Assembly: GCF_000019905.1 (NCBI RefSeq)
Contig: NC_010556.1
Coordinates: 2,568,001-2,632,000, forward strand
Source: Exiguobacterium artemiae 255-15
Lineage (GTDB): Bacteria; Bacillota; Bacilli; Exiguobacteriales; Exiguobacteriaceae
Length of the DNA: 64,000 nt
Direction of reading: 5' to 3'
Positions 52,822-62,390 of the stretch are shown here, piece by piece (the first letter of the stretch is position 1; each line of letters opens with the position of its first letter). The position numbers and the translations under genes are program-made. The notes beneath the pieces were generated by a model that was given only the letters and a program-made list of their open reading frames with translations, did no database searches and had not been told where the DNA came from.

Positions 52822-53535
52822 TTACAGTAACGACTCCGCCGCTGAGACCTTCTCATACATAAAGACTTCGTAGATTTTTTTCTTGAAGTTGTAATCCATG
52901 CTGACGACCATCCGTTTTTTTGGATCTGTTGTTTGGAAGACATACGATTTCATCATGATCGGGTCAGCTAGTCCCATTTTGATTTCTGCTTTTGACGCGA
53001 CCTTCGAGTAATCAAAATTCGACCAATCCATCCACTCCCCGAGTCCTTTGCCTGTCAAGACAGCATCGAGTTGTTGTTCGGTCATGCCTTCTTTTAGCTT
53101 TGCACCTTTCATCAGTTGCATCTTACTTTCCCGGACACCGAGTTTTGTTTTTGCCGTCACTTCCAGCATCTTTGAAGTCAATAGGTAAACTGAACCTTTA
53201 CTTTTTGTCGCAAATGCTAACGATGTATACGTCGGTGCGACTTTCAATTTTGTATCATGAAAATCATAGGCGACGAACTTCTTACCACCTTCTTTATCCA
53301 TCAGTTCTGCTTTTTTCTTTAAGATAATCGATCCGTCTTTTTTCGTCAGCTGTGTTTTATAGCTTTTTCCGTAAAGGACCTGTGCGACCTGCTCCATTGT
53401 CATGCCCGTTTTTAACGCTTCGAACTGTGTCGTCGCTTTGATTTCTTCTTTTGTTGCTGCTTGTGCTGTTCCTGCGATTAATGTTGAACCGGCCAAAATT
53501 GCCGCGATTGTCAGTTTACCAAGTGTTGTTGTCAT
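52822..53535 (-). CDS. Secreted BLIP-like protein, paralogue 1
   Basis: 237 residues with signal peptide (AAILAGSTLIAGTAQAA). Two related segments, FEALKTGMTMEQVAQVLYGKSY near residue 40 and AKLKEGMTEQQLDAVLTGKGLG near residue 150, match the 'GMTxxQV...G' repeat of tandem BLIP-fold domains (beta-lactamase-inhibitor-like, DUF3862/SmpA kind). The C-terminal half also has DPKKRMVVSMDYNFKKKIYEV. It is the last of three tandem paralogues after a subtilase gene. BLIP-fold proteins may bind enzymes, chaperone or sense; the partner here is unknown, though the co-transcribed subtilase is an obvious candidate. Confidence 0.78.
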   Translation of the reverse strand: MTTTLGKLTIAAILAGSTLIAGTAQAATKEEIKATTQFEALKTGMTMEQVAQVLYGKSYKTQLTKKDGSIILKKKAELMDKEGGKKFVAYDFHDTKLKVAPTYTSLAFATKSKGSVYLLTSKMLEVTAKTKLGVRESKMQLMKGAKLKEGMTEQQLDAVLTGKGLGEWMDWSNFDYSKVASKAEIKMGLADPIMMKSYVFQTTDPKKRMVVSMDYNFKKKIYEVFMYEKVSAAESLL

Positions 53536-53556
53536 GTCTGTTCGCTCTTTTCTTTT

Positions 53557-54273
53557 TTAAAGTGAGATTACAAAATTACTCGAGACCGTTTCATAGTGAC
53601 TGATCCGGTACGTTTTTTCGTTTGGATCATACATCATCTCGACCCGCAGTCGCTTATTCGGATTGCTCGTCCGGAAGATATAGGTTTTTCCTTTACCCTG
53701 ACCAAGACCGGTCCGTTCCATATCACGCTCTGACAGCGTGTGACTGAAATCGTTAATCGTCCAGTTCATCCAGTCGCCGAGTCCTTTTCCGCTGAGCACG
53801 TTATCCAGTTGCTGTTCGGTCATCCCGTACTTCAGACGTTTTCCTTGCTTCAGCTGTTTGTCGCTTTGGCGGACCTGCATCGGGTTTTTTGCACTGAAAT
53901 CCAGTGACTTTAATGCAAGACGGTACACCTTGTCTTTCGGTTTGACCGTAAAGAAGAACGTCATCAGATGCTCCGGCACCTCTGACTTTTCATCCCCGAC
54001 GAGGTAATACCGGTAATCCATCAGTGTGTCAGAATCCCGCTTCGGTGACTTTTCTTTTAAGATGATTCGACCGTGTTTCTTCGTCAATTTCGTTTTATAC
54101 GTTTTTCCGTAGCGCACTTTCGCATATTCGGTGATGGTCATGCCTGTTTTGTACTTCGTAAAATCCGTCGTGACTTGTTTTTCTTTCTTGGTCGCCGCAT
54201 CGACAGGGCTGCTGATTACAGTCGAAGTCAACAGCGTCATCAAGACCGCATATTTCCATATTCCTCTTGGCAT
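53557..54273 (-). CDS. Secreted BLIP-like protein, paralogue 2
   Basis: 238 residues; signal peptide (YAVLMTLLTSTVISS, VDAA). The two repeats are YKTGMTITEYAKVRYGKTYK and KRLKYGMTEQQLDNVLSGKGLG, and the C-terminus has SNPNKRLRVEMMYDPNEKTY. The same layout as paralogues 1 and 3, with the 'GKGLGDWMNW' block almost identical to paralogue 1. Gap of 21 bases to the next gene and 17 to the previous, so one operon. Confidence 0.78.
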   Translation of the reverse strand: MPRGIWKYAVLMTLLTSTVISSPVDAATKKEKQVTTDFTKYKTGMTITEYAKVRYGKTYKTKLTKKHGRIILKEKSPKRDSDTLMDYRYYLVGDEKSEVPEHLMTFFFTVKPKDKVYRLALKSLDFSAKNPMQVRQSDKQLKQGKRLKYGMTEQQLDNVLSGKGLGDWMNWTINDFSHTLSERDMERTGLGQGKGKTYIFRTSNPNKRLRVEMMYDPNEKTYRISHYETVSSNFVISL

Positions 54274-54290
54274 GAAAGACGGCTCCTTTC

Positions 54291-54992
54291 TTACTTCGGT
54301 TTAATCGTATGAATCGAATAGTTGTTTATCACATACTGTTTCTTTTGATAATCAAACTTCATCATGACTTCAATCTGCTTTTTCGGATTAGAACTTTTGA
54401 ACGTATAAATTTTCATTTGACCACGGTATTTGTATTCTTTTCGTTCCTGTTTCGTTTGAACCGATTTGTAGTCCAAAGACCAACGCAACCCTACCTGACC
54501 TAAGCCTTTACCGGACAACAGTTCATCAAGTTCTGCTTCCGTCTCATCTCCCCGGATATAGGTCACGTGTTTGAGCGTCCGGGTACTCTCCCGTAATCCG
54601 CTGTTCGTGTCCGCTGCAAACTGTAAGGTTTTTTGGACCAGGAAATACGTCGTTTGATTCTTTCTCGTGTGAAATTCAAGTGTCATCAGTCGTGGTAACG
54701 TCTTTGACTTGTCATAAAACGAATAGCCCCGCGACCGGTATCCTTTTTCATTCTGCGCCCAATTGGCTTTTTGCTTCAAGACGGTCGCGCCGTTCTTCTG
54801 TTTCAAATGCTGTTTGTATGAGGCACCGTACATGATTTTAGCGACTTGCGTCACGGTCAGACCAAACTTAAACGACCGGTACTCTTTTAATACGTGCTGT
54901 TCTTCCTTCGACGCCGCTTGTCCGTCGAGTGTCCCGCTTAAGCAGAGGACACCGATGACAAGGACCAGCCCCAATTGTTTTAAACACTTCAT
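54291..54992 (-). CDS. Secreted BLIP-like protein, paralogue 3
   Basis: 233 residues; signal peptide (LVLVIGVLCLSGTLDGQAA). Repeats FKFGLTVTQVAKIMYGASYK and IRGDETEAELDELLSGKGLG; the second has lost the GMT triplet, so this copy is the most diverged. The end carries SNPKKQIEVMMKFDYQKKQY. It begins 16 bases after the subtilase stop. Function unknown. Confidence 0.76.
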   Translation of the reverse strand: MKCLKQLGLVLVIGVLCLSGTLDGQAASKEEQHVLKEYRSFKFGLTVTQVAKIMYGASYKQHLKQKNGATVLKQKANWAQNEKGYRSRGYSFYDKSKTLPRLMTLEFHTRKNQTTYFLVQKTLQFAADTNSGLRESTRTLKHVTYIRGDETEAELDELLSGKGLGQVGLRWSLDYKSVQTKQERKEYKYRGQMKIYTFKSSNPKKQIEVMMKFDYQKKQYVINNYSIHTIKPK

Positions 54993-55008
54993 AATGTTCC
55001 TACTCTCT

Positions 55009-56577
55009 TCATTTCAGTAACCGCACAGCTTTATCCGCATCGAGTCGCCCGTATCCGTATGACGAATCGTAGCCTTTGACACCAAGATCCTGTGCTGATT
55101 TTTTAAGGATCGCTTCCACTTCCGACGCTTTGATCGTCGGCTTCAGACTGTAAAGCAGACTCGCGACACCGACGACGTGTGGTGCTGCCATCGACGTCCC
55201 GCTCCAGAAGGCGGAGACGCCGTCGCTGAGATAACTCGGAATGTCTTGCCCCGGAGCGACCAAATCCAGTCCCTTGCCGTAGTTCGAGAACGACGACCGT
55301 TTATCGAACCGGTTCGTTGAGCCGACTGAGAAGGCATACTGAGAGCGTGCCGGATACGACAGTTTATTTTGTCCTTCGTTCCCGGAAGCGACGACGACGA
55401 GAACGCCTTTTTTCTTCGCATAGGCAAGTGCGTCTTCAATCGCCCGTGACGAGAAGGCACCGCCGATGCTGACATTGATGACTTTGGCCCCTTTTTTGAC
55501 GCCATGTAAAATTCCTTTGGCGATATCCGAGTTCAAGCCGTAGTTGTCTTCCCCGAGGACTTTGATCGGAATGATTGACGCTTTGGCATTGATGCCGGAC
55601 ATGCCATACGTGTTGTTGCTGTTCGCGGCAATGATACCGGCGACGTGCGAACCGTGTCCGTGGTCATCGATTGCCATTTGGCGTCGGTTGACGAAATCAT
55701 AGCCGAGATCCATCCGGACACGTCCGGCAAAATCGGCGTACGTCGGATTGATGCCGGTATCGACGACCGCGACGAGCACCGTCGATTGTTTTTTCCCGGC
55801 AATCCGTTTCTGCATGGCGTTGAAGTTGATATCGGCGCCTTTGACGCCACCCCGTTGTCCGGTATTGTTCAGTGACCACTGATACGACTTGAAGACATCG
55901 CCTCCGAGTCCGTGCATCTGACTGTCGAGCTCGACGTACGCAACCCCACTCGCCTTCGCGAGTTGCTGTTTCGCCGCCAGTGCCTGCATGACTGTCCGGT
56001 ACGTGAACTTCACGAGGCCAAGATCGGCGTCAATCGTTTCGTGTTTGACGGCTGCTGTTTTCTCGGACAGTTGTTGTTTTTGGCTGCTCGTACCCGTCAT
56101 CTTGACGACGAGGCTGCGTGACTTTGCGACCGTTCCCGATTGACCAAGCGACTCTCGAAGCGGTTGCAATCTTTCGAGTTTAAATGGCACGACAAACGAC
56201 GTATTTTTCTTCCCTTCGATTTCTATGTACTGACGACCGCTCCAACTGAGCGGGAAGACGAGTGACTGATCCGTGATTTGATCGTACCGGCCGTAGACGA
56301 GTTGCCGTTTGTAGTAGGATTGTGACTCATAGACGGTCACCGCTTCCGTGTCATCGGCGACGAATTTCAAATGGGTTCCGCCGGTCAGGTACGTTTTCGT
56401 ATCAAAGTAAAATAACGCCTTCCCTTTGCTGTCAAACTTGCCTTTGATGTATGCTTTCTTTGTTTTCGTGTCCAGCGTCGGTAATTTTTTTGCACCAGTA
56501 CCTGCTGCATCTATTTGCATCGGGATCATCGTCCCGAGGAGACCTACTACTGTCAGTCCTGCCATCCATTTTTTCAT
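55009..56577 (-). CDS. Secreted subtilisin-like serine protease (S8)
   Basis: 522 residues with signal peptide. Residues ~40-125 form a beta-rich pre-domain (PPC-like: GKALFYFDTKTYLTGGTHL, LVFPLSWSGRQYIEI), then a propeptide-like region, then the subtilase domain. The triad is complete: Asp in LVAVVDTGINP, His in DDHGHGSHVAGI and Ser in FWSGTSMAAPHV; the oxyanion Asn lies in VVVASGNEGQN. It is 45-50% similar by eye to the frameshifted subtilase upstream. First gene of an operon with three BLIP-like genes. Confidence 0.92.
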   Translation of the reverse strand: MKKWMAGLTVVGLLGTMIPMQIDAAGTGAKKLPTLDTKTKKAYIKGKFDSKGKALFYFDTKTYLTGGTHLKFVADDTEAVTVYESQSYYKRQLVYGRYDQITDQSLVFPLSWSGRQYIEIEGKKNTSFVVPFKLERLQPLRESLGQSGTVAKSRSLVVKMTGTSSQKQQLSEKTAAVKHETIDADLGLVKFTYRTVMQALAAKQQLAKASGVAYVELDSQMHGLGGDVFKSYQWSLNNTGQRGGVKGADINFNAMQKRIAGKKQSTVLVAVVDTGINPTYADFAGRVRMDLGYDFVNRRQMAIDDHGHGSHVAGIIAANSNNTYGMSGINAKASIIPIKVLGEDNYGLNSDIAKGILHGVKKGAKVINVSIGGAFSSRAIEDALAYAKKKGVLVVVASGNEGQNKLSYPARSQYAFSVGSTNRFDKRSSFSNYGKGLDLVAPGQDIPSYLSDGVSAFWSGTSMAAPHVVGVASLLYSLKPTIKASEVEAILKKSAQDLGVKGYDSSYGYGRLDADKAVRLLK

Positions 56578-56692
56578 TTTCCCGCTCCCTCATCCATCTT
56601 TTGACCTATACAACCAGTATAATGGAAAATTTTACGCTAAACACCTAATTTTTACGTTCAAAGCAATTTTTTTCTGCTTTTAAACCACGAAA

Positions 56693-56730
56693 TAAAAAAG
56701 CGAACCCAGTATCAACTGGATCCACTTTTA
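56693..56730 (-). terminator. Terminator of the frameshifted subtilase gene
   Basis: AAGTGGATCCAGT pairs with ACTGGGTTCGCTT using G-U pairs, followed by T-run on the minus strand. Confidence 0.7.
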
Positions 56731-56733
56731 GTT

Positions 56734-58343
56734 TCATTTGATATAGCTCGCTGCCCGGTCGGCATTCAGACGCCCGGAACCATACGTCGTATCATATCCT
56801 TTTGAACCGAGATCCTTTGCTGATTTCTTGAGAATATTCTCCACGTCCGTTGCCTTGATGCTCGGTTTGAGACTGTACAAGACGCTCGCGACTGCTGCGA
56901 CGTGTGGCGCTGCCATTGACGTCCCGCTCGCAAAAGCCAACTCTCCATCGGCGAGATAACTTGGAATCGAAACGCCGGGTGCGACGAGATCAAGTCCTGT
57001 TCCGTAGTTCGAGAACGAAGCCCGCTTATCCGTCCGGCCTGTTGCACCGACCGAGAGGACATATTTCGAACGGGCCGGATACGATAATGCCTTTTTGCCG
57101 GCATTACCGGACGCCGCGACGATCAACACATTTTTACTTTTCGCATACGACAACGCCGACTCAACCGCTTTGGAGGATGTATCGCCACCGAGACTGAGAT
57201 TAATGACTTTGGCACCTTTTTTAACGGCGTGATTGATGCCGCTGACCAAGTCCGACGTATAACCGACACCGTTCTCATCAAGGACTTTGATTGGAATAAT
57301 CGAGGCTTTGGCATTGATTCCTGTCATTCCATACGTGTTGTCCGTACCCGCTGCGATGATACCGGAAACATGCGAACCGTGCCCGTAATCATCCCACGCC
57401 GTCTTCGAACGGTTGACGAAATCGTAGCCGAGATCCATCCGGACTTTCCCGGCGAAATCGGCATAACTCGGATTGACACCGGAATCGATGACGGCGACAA
57501 GTGTTGTTGACAGTTTTTTCTTCGCAATCCGTTTTTGCATCGCCGTCAGACCGATATCCGCTCCTTTGAGACCTTTTTTCTGACCGGTGTTCAACAAGGA
57601 CCATTGGTGTTTCTTAAAAGCATCGGCTCCAAACGCTTGAATCGGCATATCATATTCAACGTAGGCCGTCGCACTCGACTGCTCAAACTTCTGTCTCGCG
57701 GCTTTTGCTTCCGTCGCTGAACGATACGTCAACTTCTCCAGACGTAATTCCGGAGCGACTGATTTCACAGTCTTCGCACCGAGACTGCTGCTGCGGACCA
57801 TACCGGTTTTTGTCTGAACGATCAGAGCCGTTGCCGTATTTGTCTTTGCTTTGACAGCAGAACTGCTGGTCACGTCAATCGGCTCGTAACGCGAGACACT
57901 GAACGGGACGGAATATGTATCACCCGGATATCCCTCCAACACCAGATACTGTCGCCCACTCCAGCTCAGCGGGAAATACATTGTCTCATCGTTGCGCTGG
58001 AAGTAACGGTTGTAGACACGTCCGGCGTCGATATCTGCCTTACTTGTAAAGATTGTGCCATAGACATCCCAAGCGAGATCAAACTCAGGTGGGTTCCGTC
58101 CTTTACAAAGTCTTTGGCATCCATGTACCAGATGGCAAAACCATCTTCATCAAATCGTCCTTTCATCGGTGTTCCGGCGTAGCTACCGCGGAATACCGGT
58201 AGCGCTTTTGCTTGATTGATTTGTTTGGTGCTGACGGTTTTTTGTTTGACACTGACCGTTTTTTGCTCAGCCGCAACTTCTCCGTTCATGCTGAATCCGA
58301 TCAATAAGCTTGCCGCGAGACTTCCTGCAATGATTTTTTTCAT
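56734..58343 (-). pseudogene. Subtilisin-like serine protease gene with a one-base frameshift
   Basis: ATG 58343 opens a signal peptide (AGSLAASLLIGFSM) and the first ~90 residues in one frame, ending in GTHLS. From about 58080 the homologous protein continues in another frame (FDLAWDVYGTIFTSKADIDAG, then MYFPLSWSGRQYL) to the stop at 56734. Comparison with the paralogue at 55009 (GTHLKF...VFPLSWSGRQYI) puts the break at the AAA run 58081-58083: one more A there would restore the frame. The protease part itself is intact with Asp in VAVIDSGVNP, His in GHGSHVSGI and Ser in SGTSMAAPHV. Either a young pseudogene, a homopolymer phase switch or a sequencing error. Confidence 0.88.
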
Positions 58344-58454
58344 TCCTTCACTCCTCAATTCGTCTTAGGTCCTTAATCCTATATACCCGATATTTTTGGA
58401 ATAATGTGGGATATTAAAAATCATTTACCTAATTTATTTATTTTTGACGGTTTG

Positions 58455-59393
58455 TCAAATTAAGTGCAACACTTCTTCCGTGAAGACCTCGTATGCAGTT
58501 TTCCAGTTAAGACATTTTCGTGGTCTCCCATCAATCCAGGCGAGCGCTTGAGCGATTTCAGAACGACTGACCTTTCCGAAATCTGTCCCCTTCGGGAAAA
58601 ATTCACGGAGAAGACCATTGGCGTTCTCGTTACTACCACGCTGCCAAGAAGAATACGGATCTGCAAAATACATGGGTAAGCCTAACGTGTCACGAATTCG
58701 TTCATGACAGCTAAACTCTTTTCCACGATCTGTCGTCGCAGTTTGGAACGTTCCCAACGGGAAGGAAAGATGTAATGCTTGAATCGCAGACTCCATCGAT
58801 TGAGCGGACCGATTTTCCATCGGTACAGCGAGATAAAAACGACTCTTTCGCTCGACGAACGTTGCGACACAGGCTTTTGACGTTCCTCTACCCGATACAA
58901 CAGTATCAAGCTCCCAATGTCCAAACGTTTGACGCCCTTTGACGTCGGACGGACGTTTACTGATTGGCAGTCCGACGTTGAAGCGTCCGCGCGTCTCACG
59001 TGGTTTCTGACGCTTTCCCTTTTGCCGAAGAAGTCCAGAATCGGCCTCGACGAGGCCACTATAAATCCAACGATAAATTGTCTTGAACGAGAGTCCTTCT
59101 TCTTGGAATAATCGTCCGGCAATTTGTTCAGGGGACCACGTCTCCCGTAATTTTTCGAGGATGAAGATTCCTTTTTCGAGCGTAAACTTCGTACGTGCAC
59201 CGCACTTCTTTTTTCGCTCCACATAACGCTGGTCAGCATGAGAAGAATCGTAATGAGGATTTCGTTTCAATTCTCGTGAAATCGTAGAAGGTTGACGCCC
59301 CAGGCGTCCCGCAATCTTTCGGACAGAGAAACCTAGCTCGAGATACGTCTCTATTTTGACTCTTTCTGATATGGTAAGATGAATATAGCTCAT
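58455..59393 (-). CDS. IS30-family transposase
   Basis: 312 residues. An N-terminal HTH (LTISERVKIETYLELGFSVRK, with KIAGRLGRQPSTISRELKRN) and the DDE domain with Asp in GHWELDTVVSG, Asp in TATTDRGKEF and Glu in RGSNENANGLLREFFP, all typical of IS30. The stop codon TGA (58455-58457) lies just outside the left terminal repeat, so the last codons run through the repeat and the stop is supplied by the flanking DNA. Appears intact. Confidence 0.93.
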   Translation of the reverse strand: MSYIHLTISERVKIETYLELGFSVRKIAGRLGRQPSTISRELKRNPHYDSSHADQRYVERKKKCGARTKFTLEKGIFILEKLRETWSPEQIAGRLFQEEGLSFKTIYRWIYSGLVEADSGLLRQKGKRQKPRETRGRFNVGLPISKRPSDVKGRQTFGHWELDTVVSGRGTSKACVATFVERKSRFYLAVPMENRSAQSMESAIQALHLSFPLGTFQTATTDRGKEFSCHERIRDTLGLPMYFADPYSSWQRGSNENANGLLREFFPKGTDFGKVSRSEIAQALAWIDGRPRKCLNWKTAYEVFTEEVLHLI

Positions 59394-59487
59394 AACGAAT
59401 CCTCCGTTGAATTTTGTGTGGTAACTCTATTCTACACGAGGCCGTTATGGGTTTTTTTTGTGTTTTCAGCTAGGTGTTGCACTTAAT
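58459..59487 (-). mobile_element. IS30-family insertion sequence
   Basis: Terminal inverted repeats ATTAAGTGCAACAC at 58459-58472 and its complement at 59474-59487 enclose about 1029 bases with one transposase. I see no clear target duplication. The left border touches a palindrome TTTGACGGTTTGTCAAA (58443-58459), a kind of target that IS30 elements favour. It sits between the broken subtilase gene and the glucanotransferase. Confidence 0.85.
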
Positions 59488-59507
59488 ATTACAATTCGTC
59501 TTTTAAA

Positions 59508-59545
59508 TAAAAAATCCACCACCTCAACAGGTGATGGATTTTTGT
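59508..59545 (-). terminator. Terminator of the glucanotransferase gene
   Basis: AAAAATCCACCACCT pairs with AGGTGATGGATTTTT almost fully, right after the stop codon. Confidence 0.85.
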
Positions 59546-59546
59546 T

Positions 59547-62228
59547 TTACTTCACGATGACTTTGAAGGTTTTAACGACCTTATAATTTCCAACAGTCGT
59601 ATAGGTAACGCGAATTGATGTTGTTCCTTTAGTGACTGCTTTAACTTGTCCTTTTGTGTTCACCGTCGCGATTTTTTTATTGAGCGAGGCATAGCTGACA
59701 GATTTGATTTTATCGGTTGCTGACGCATAACCGATTGTCGTTGTTTGACCTTTTTTCAATGTTTTTTGTGTAGCTTTCAGCTTCACTTCATTGACTTTCG
59801 TTTCGATCGGTAATGTAGTTGTCAGGACGAATCCGTCTTTTAATGTCACGGTTGCCGTCACAGTCGTTTTGCCTGATGCTTTACCAACGAGACGTCCCGT
59901 AGTATCCACTGTTGCTTTTGACGTGTCCGCTACTTGATAACGAATCGATGATACAGTTGATGACGTATTCAAGACTTTTGTTTTCAGGTTGATACCTTTT
60001 CCTTGATAGACACTTGCTTTCTCGATTGTTGCCGTCGGTGCTTTTGTTGTTTGTGGAACGAAGACACCGAGGTATCCATTTACTTCTGCCGTTCTCATCC
60101 CTTTAACCGGAACTGTCAAGATTCCGTTTTTGTCTGTGACAAGTTTCGTTTGGGTTACACCACTCGCATCGACAAAGACTTGGTTCGTATGTTGTTTGCC
60201 CATATCGACTTTGATTGTCGTGTTAAGTGTTGACTTCTTCCCGATGACTGTCGCAACACCCGTGTTACGGTCTTTACCGAGTCGGACACTTGAAATCAAA
60301 TGACTGCCGGCGACTTTTGAAGTGTTCGTCGTATGATACGCCACTTTCTGAGCACCGTATGCATATTGCTTACGGACTTTCAGTAAGTTCGTGATTTCGT
60401 CATAGTACGGCGTTTGCTTAGACATATATGAAGCATCTGTCTGATACAAGTCACCGTAATACACTGTCGGAACCGTATCTTTGTTCGTCAGCAAGAATGC
60501 ATATTGCGAGACGACGTTATCAACCGAATATTTTTTCTTTGTGCTGGCGAGTTCTGCGTTGTAGATGCCGAGTGCTTGTTTTTCTGTATCTTTATCGTAC
60601 ATTTTTTCGAACGACTTCGGCTCTTCGCCTGCTTTGTACTGAATACCTGTTTTGATGCCGTACAGGTCGAGCATGATTTGGTTGACGCGATTTTTCTCTT
60701 GATCATGGTTATTGACGAATGACCAGTTAGCAGATACATCCGTAGAACCGTTACCAGCACGGTTAATCGTTGAACCTGTTGCAATCGCACTTAACGGACG
60801 TTTAGAAGCTTCATTCCCAAGTGCAGTTCGCATCGTGAAGTAAAGTGGTGAATCCATGATAAGCTGTTCATCGTTATTCGCTTTCATGTATGCTTTTTGC
60901 TCTGACTTGTAGCTTTCGATGTAGCTTAAGTGCTCTTTTTTACCGAAGTGTTCTTTCGCGACTTGGGCTTCTGCTTTTAAAATTGCCGTGTCGTAGTGTG
61001 ACGCTGCATCAATCCGGAAGCCGTCAAACTTATATGTTTCAAGCATCCACTTCATCCAGTTCTTTTGTTCCTTGATGACTTCTGTGTTCGAGTTGGCCAA
61101 GTCAACTCCAAGTAAAAATTCATCATTGTTCGTCATCGTCTTGTTATAGGCTTGAAGCGGAAATCCTGTTTCATCTACGAAGAGGAACTGATCTTCGATA
61201 TCGATGCCCGAGTTATCATTCTGATACGAACGTTCTTCTGTTCCGTATCCGTAAGTTGCTTGTGTCTTCATGTATTCTTCCGTCAACTTCGCAATCGTTC
61301 CATTGTCCGCTGACGCGAGGAGTGCTTCTTTTGTCTCGAAACCATTTTCTTTCATATAAGCAAGGTAACCCGGATCCTTCGCGTATTGCGATAACATCGG
61401 TTTCCAGTTCTGCGGTGAAACTTCATACCAACCGTCAGCCGCGAGATAAGTATCGACGACATTCAAGTTTTGAGTTTTAGACGCTTCAATCAACCATTCA
61501 GGTAAATAGTTTTTCTCATTCTCCGGTCCAAAGTAACGGTACGGTTTACCGTCTTTGTCCGTCATGACACGTCCTGTACCTTGACCTTGAAGCGATGTTC
61601 CATTTAAGAAGGTTTTGTTCCACTCTTTGAGGTACCCGTATTTTTCTTGTCCCTGTCCGCCGCCTTTTGTATAGGCGAGGTAAGGTGTCGCGAGCGTTTT
61701 TGTTGTCTGTCCGCCCGTGTATGGATTCGTGAATAACTCACCTGAGCTTGTCGCACGACGTACGAAAACAGCTTCCCGCTTGTTTAATCCAAGCATCTGG
61801 TTTGGAACCAAGTCCATTTGAACTTTGATGTTATCATCATGCAACATGTCGACCATCATCTCGAGATGACTGGCTTTACCGTATTTCGTTGCCGTTGTCC
61901 CGCCTGGTCCTTGTGGGAATTCACCTAAGTCATACCGATCGGCAATAGCATACCCTTCCATGTAGCGCGCCATATCAAACGAACGATACGCAGGCGGCAT
62001 CCATACATCTGTTACTCCCCATGAGTTTAACAGGTCACCTTTTTTAGCAAGAGTCCGGTACATATTGCTGTCATATGGTTGGTAGAGGCTGAAGCTCTGG
62101 AAGATGACATGGTTATCCAATTTCTCACCTGACGTATAAGCTGCTGCTTGTTTTGGTGCTACACCGAAGCTACTTGTTGCTACGAGGGTAGCAAGTAGTC
62201 CAGCAGATACTTTTTTGGTATTCTTCAT
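59547..62228 (-). CDS. gtfC: Secreted GH70/GH13-like glucanotransferase, GtfC type, with two Ig-like domains
   Basis: 893 residues from ATG 62228 behind AAGGAGA, with signal peptide (ending AAAYT). The (beta/alpha)8 domain keeps the order of GH13 enzymes: region I VQMDLVPNQML, region II DGFRIDAASHYD with the nucleophile Asp, acid Glu in LSYIESYKS, region IV FVNNHDQE. The last ~170 residues are two Big_2 domains (KVNEVKLKATQKTLKKGQT, then SVSYASLNKKIATVN). Size and build are those of E. sibiricum GtfC, a 4,6-alpha-glucanotransferase of GH70 with a non-permuted barrel; the exact activity here is by analogy. It is single and lies behind a LacI-type palindrome. Confidence 0.85.
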   Translation of the reverse strand: MKNTKKVSAGLLATLVATSSFGVAPKQAAAYTSGEKLDNHVIFQSFSLYQPYDSNMYRTLAKKGDLLNSWGVTDVWMPPAYRSFDMARYMEGYAIADRYDLGEFPQGPGGTTATKYGKASHLEMMVDMLHDDNIKVQMDLVPNQMLGLNKREAVFVRRATSSGELFTNPYTGGQTTKTLATPYLAYTKGGGQGQEKYGYLKEWNKTFLNGTSLQGQGTGRVMTDKDGKPYRYFGPENEKNYLPEWLIEASKTQNLNVVDTYLAADGWYEVSPQNWKPMLSQYAKDPGYLAYMKENGFETKEALLASADNGTIAKLTEEYMKTQATYGYGTEERSYQNDNSGIDIEDQFLFVDETGFPLQAYNKTMTNNDEFLLGVDLANSNTEVIKEQKNWMKWMLETYKFDGFRIDAASHYDTAILKAEAQVAKEHFGKKEHLSYIESYKSEQKAYMKANNDEQLIMDSPLYFTMRTALGNEASKRPLSAIATGSTINRAGNGSTDVSANWSFVNNHDQEKNRVNQIMLDLYGIKTGIQYKAGEEPKSFEKMYDKDTEKQALGIYNAELASTKKKYSVDNVVSQYAFLLTNKDTVPTVYYGDLYQTDASYMSKQTPYYDEITNLLKVRKQYAYGAQKVAYHTTNTSKVAGSHLISSVRLGKDRNTGVATVIGKKSTLNTTIKVDMGKQHTNQVFVDASGVTQTKLVTDKNGILTVPVKGMRTAEVNGYLGVFVPQTTKAPTATIEKASVYQGKGINLKTKVLNTSSTVSSIRYQVADTSKATVDTTGRLVGKASGKTTVTATVTLKDGFVLTTTLPIETKVNEVKLKATQKTLKKGQTTTIGYASATDKIKSVSYASLNKKIATVNTKGQVKAVTKGTTSIRVTYTTVGNYKVVKTFKVIVK

Positions 62229-62366
62229 CAATATAAGTCTCCTTTACTATCTGTATTTAATTGATTATTTTTTCCTTTAATTACTAAACAACATCACATA
62301 ATTTAACATCTTTCTTTCAAGATAACACCTTCTATTTTTCAAAAAAAGTCAATAGATTTAACAAAA

Positions 62367-62380
62367 TGCAATCGATTGCA
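62367..62380. promoter_or_regulatory. LacI/CcpA-type operator upstream of gtfC
   Basis: TGCAATCGATTGCA is a perfect 14-base palindrome with the central CG of LacI-family operators, including cre (TGNAANCGNWNNCA). It lies about 140 bases upstream of the gtfC start; a TTGACT hexamer follows on the minus strand. Confidence 0.55.
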
Positions 62381-62390
62381 CTAATTGTCA

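Noticed and set aside
58459..59487. Target duplication of the IS30 element
   Set aside because: Bases next to the two repeats (CAA and ATT) do not match in any 2-4 base register.
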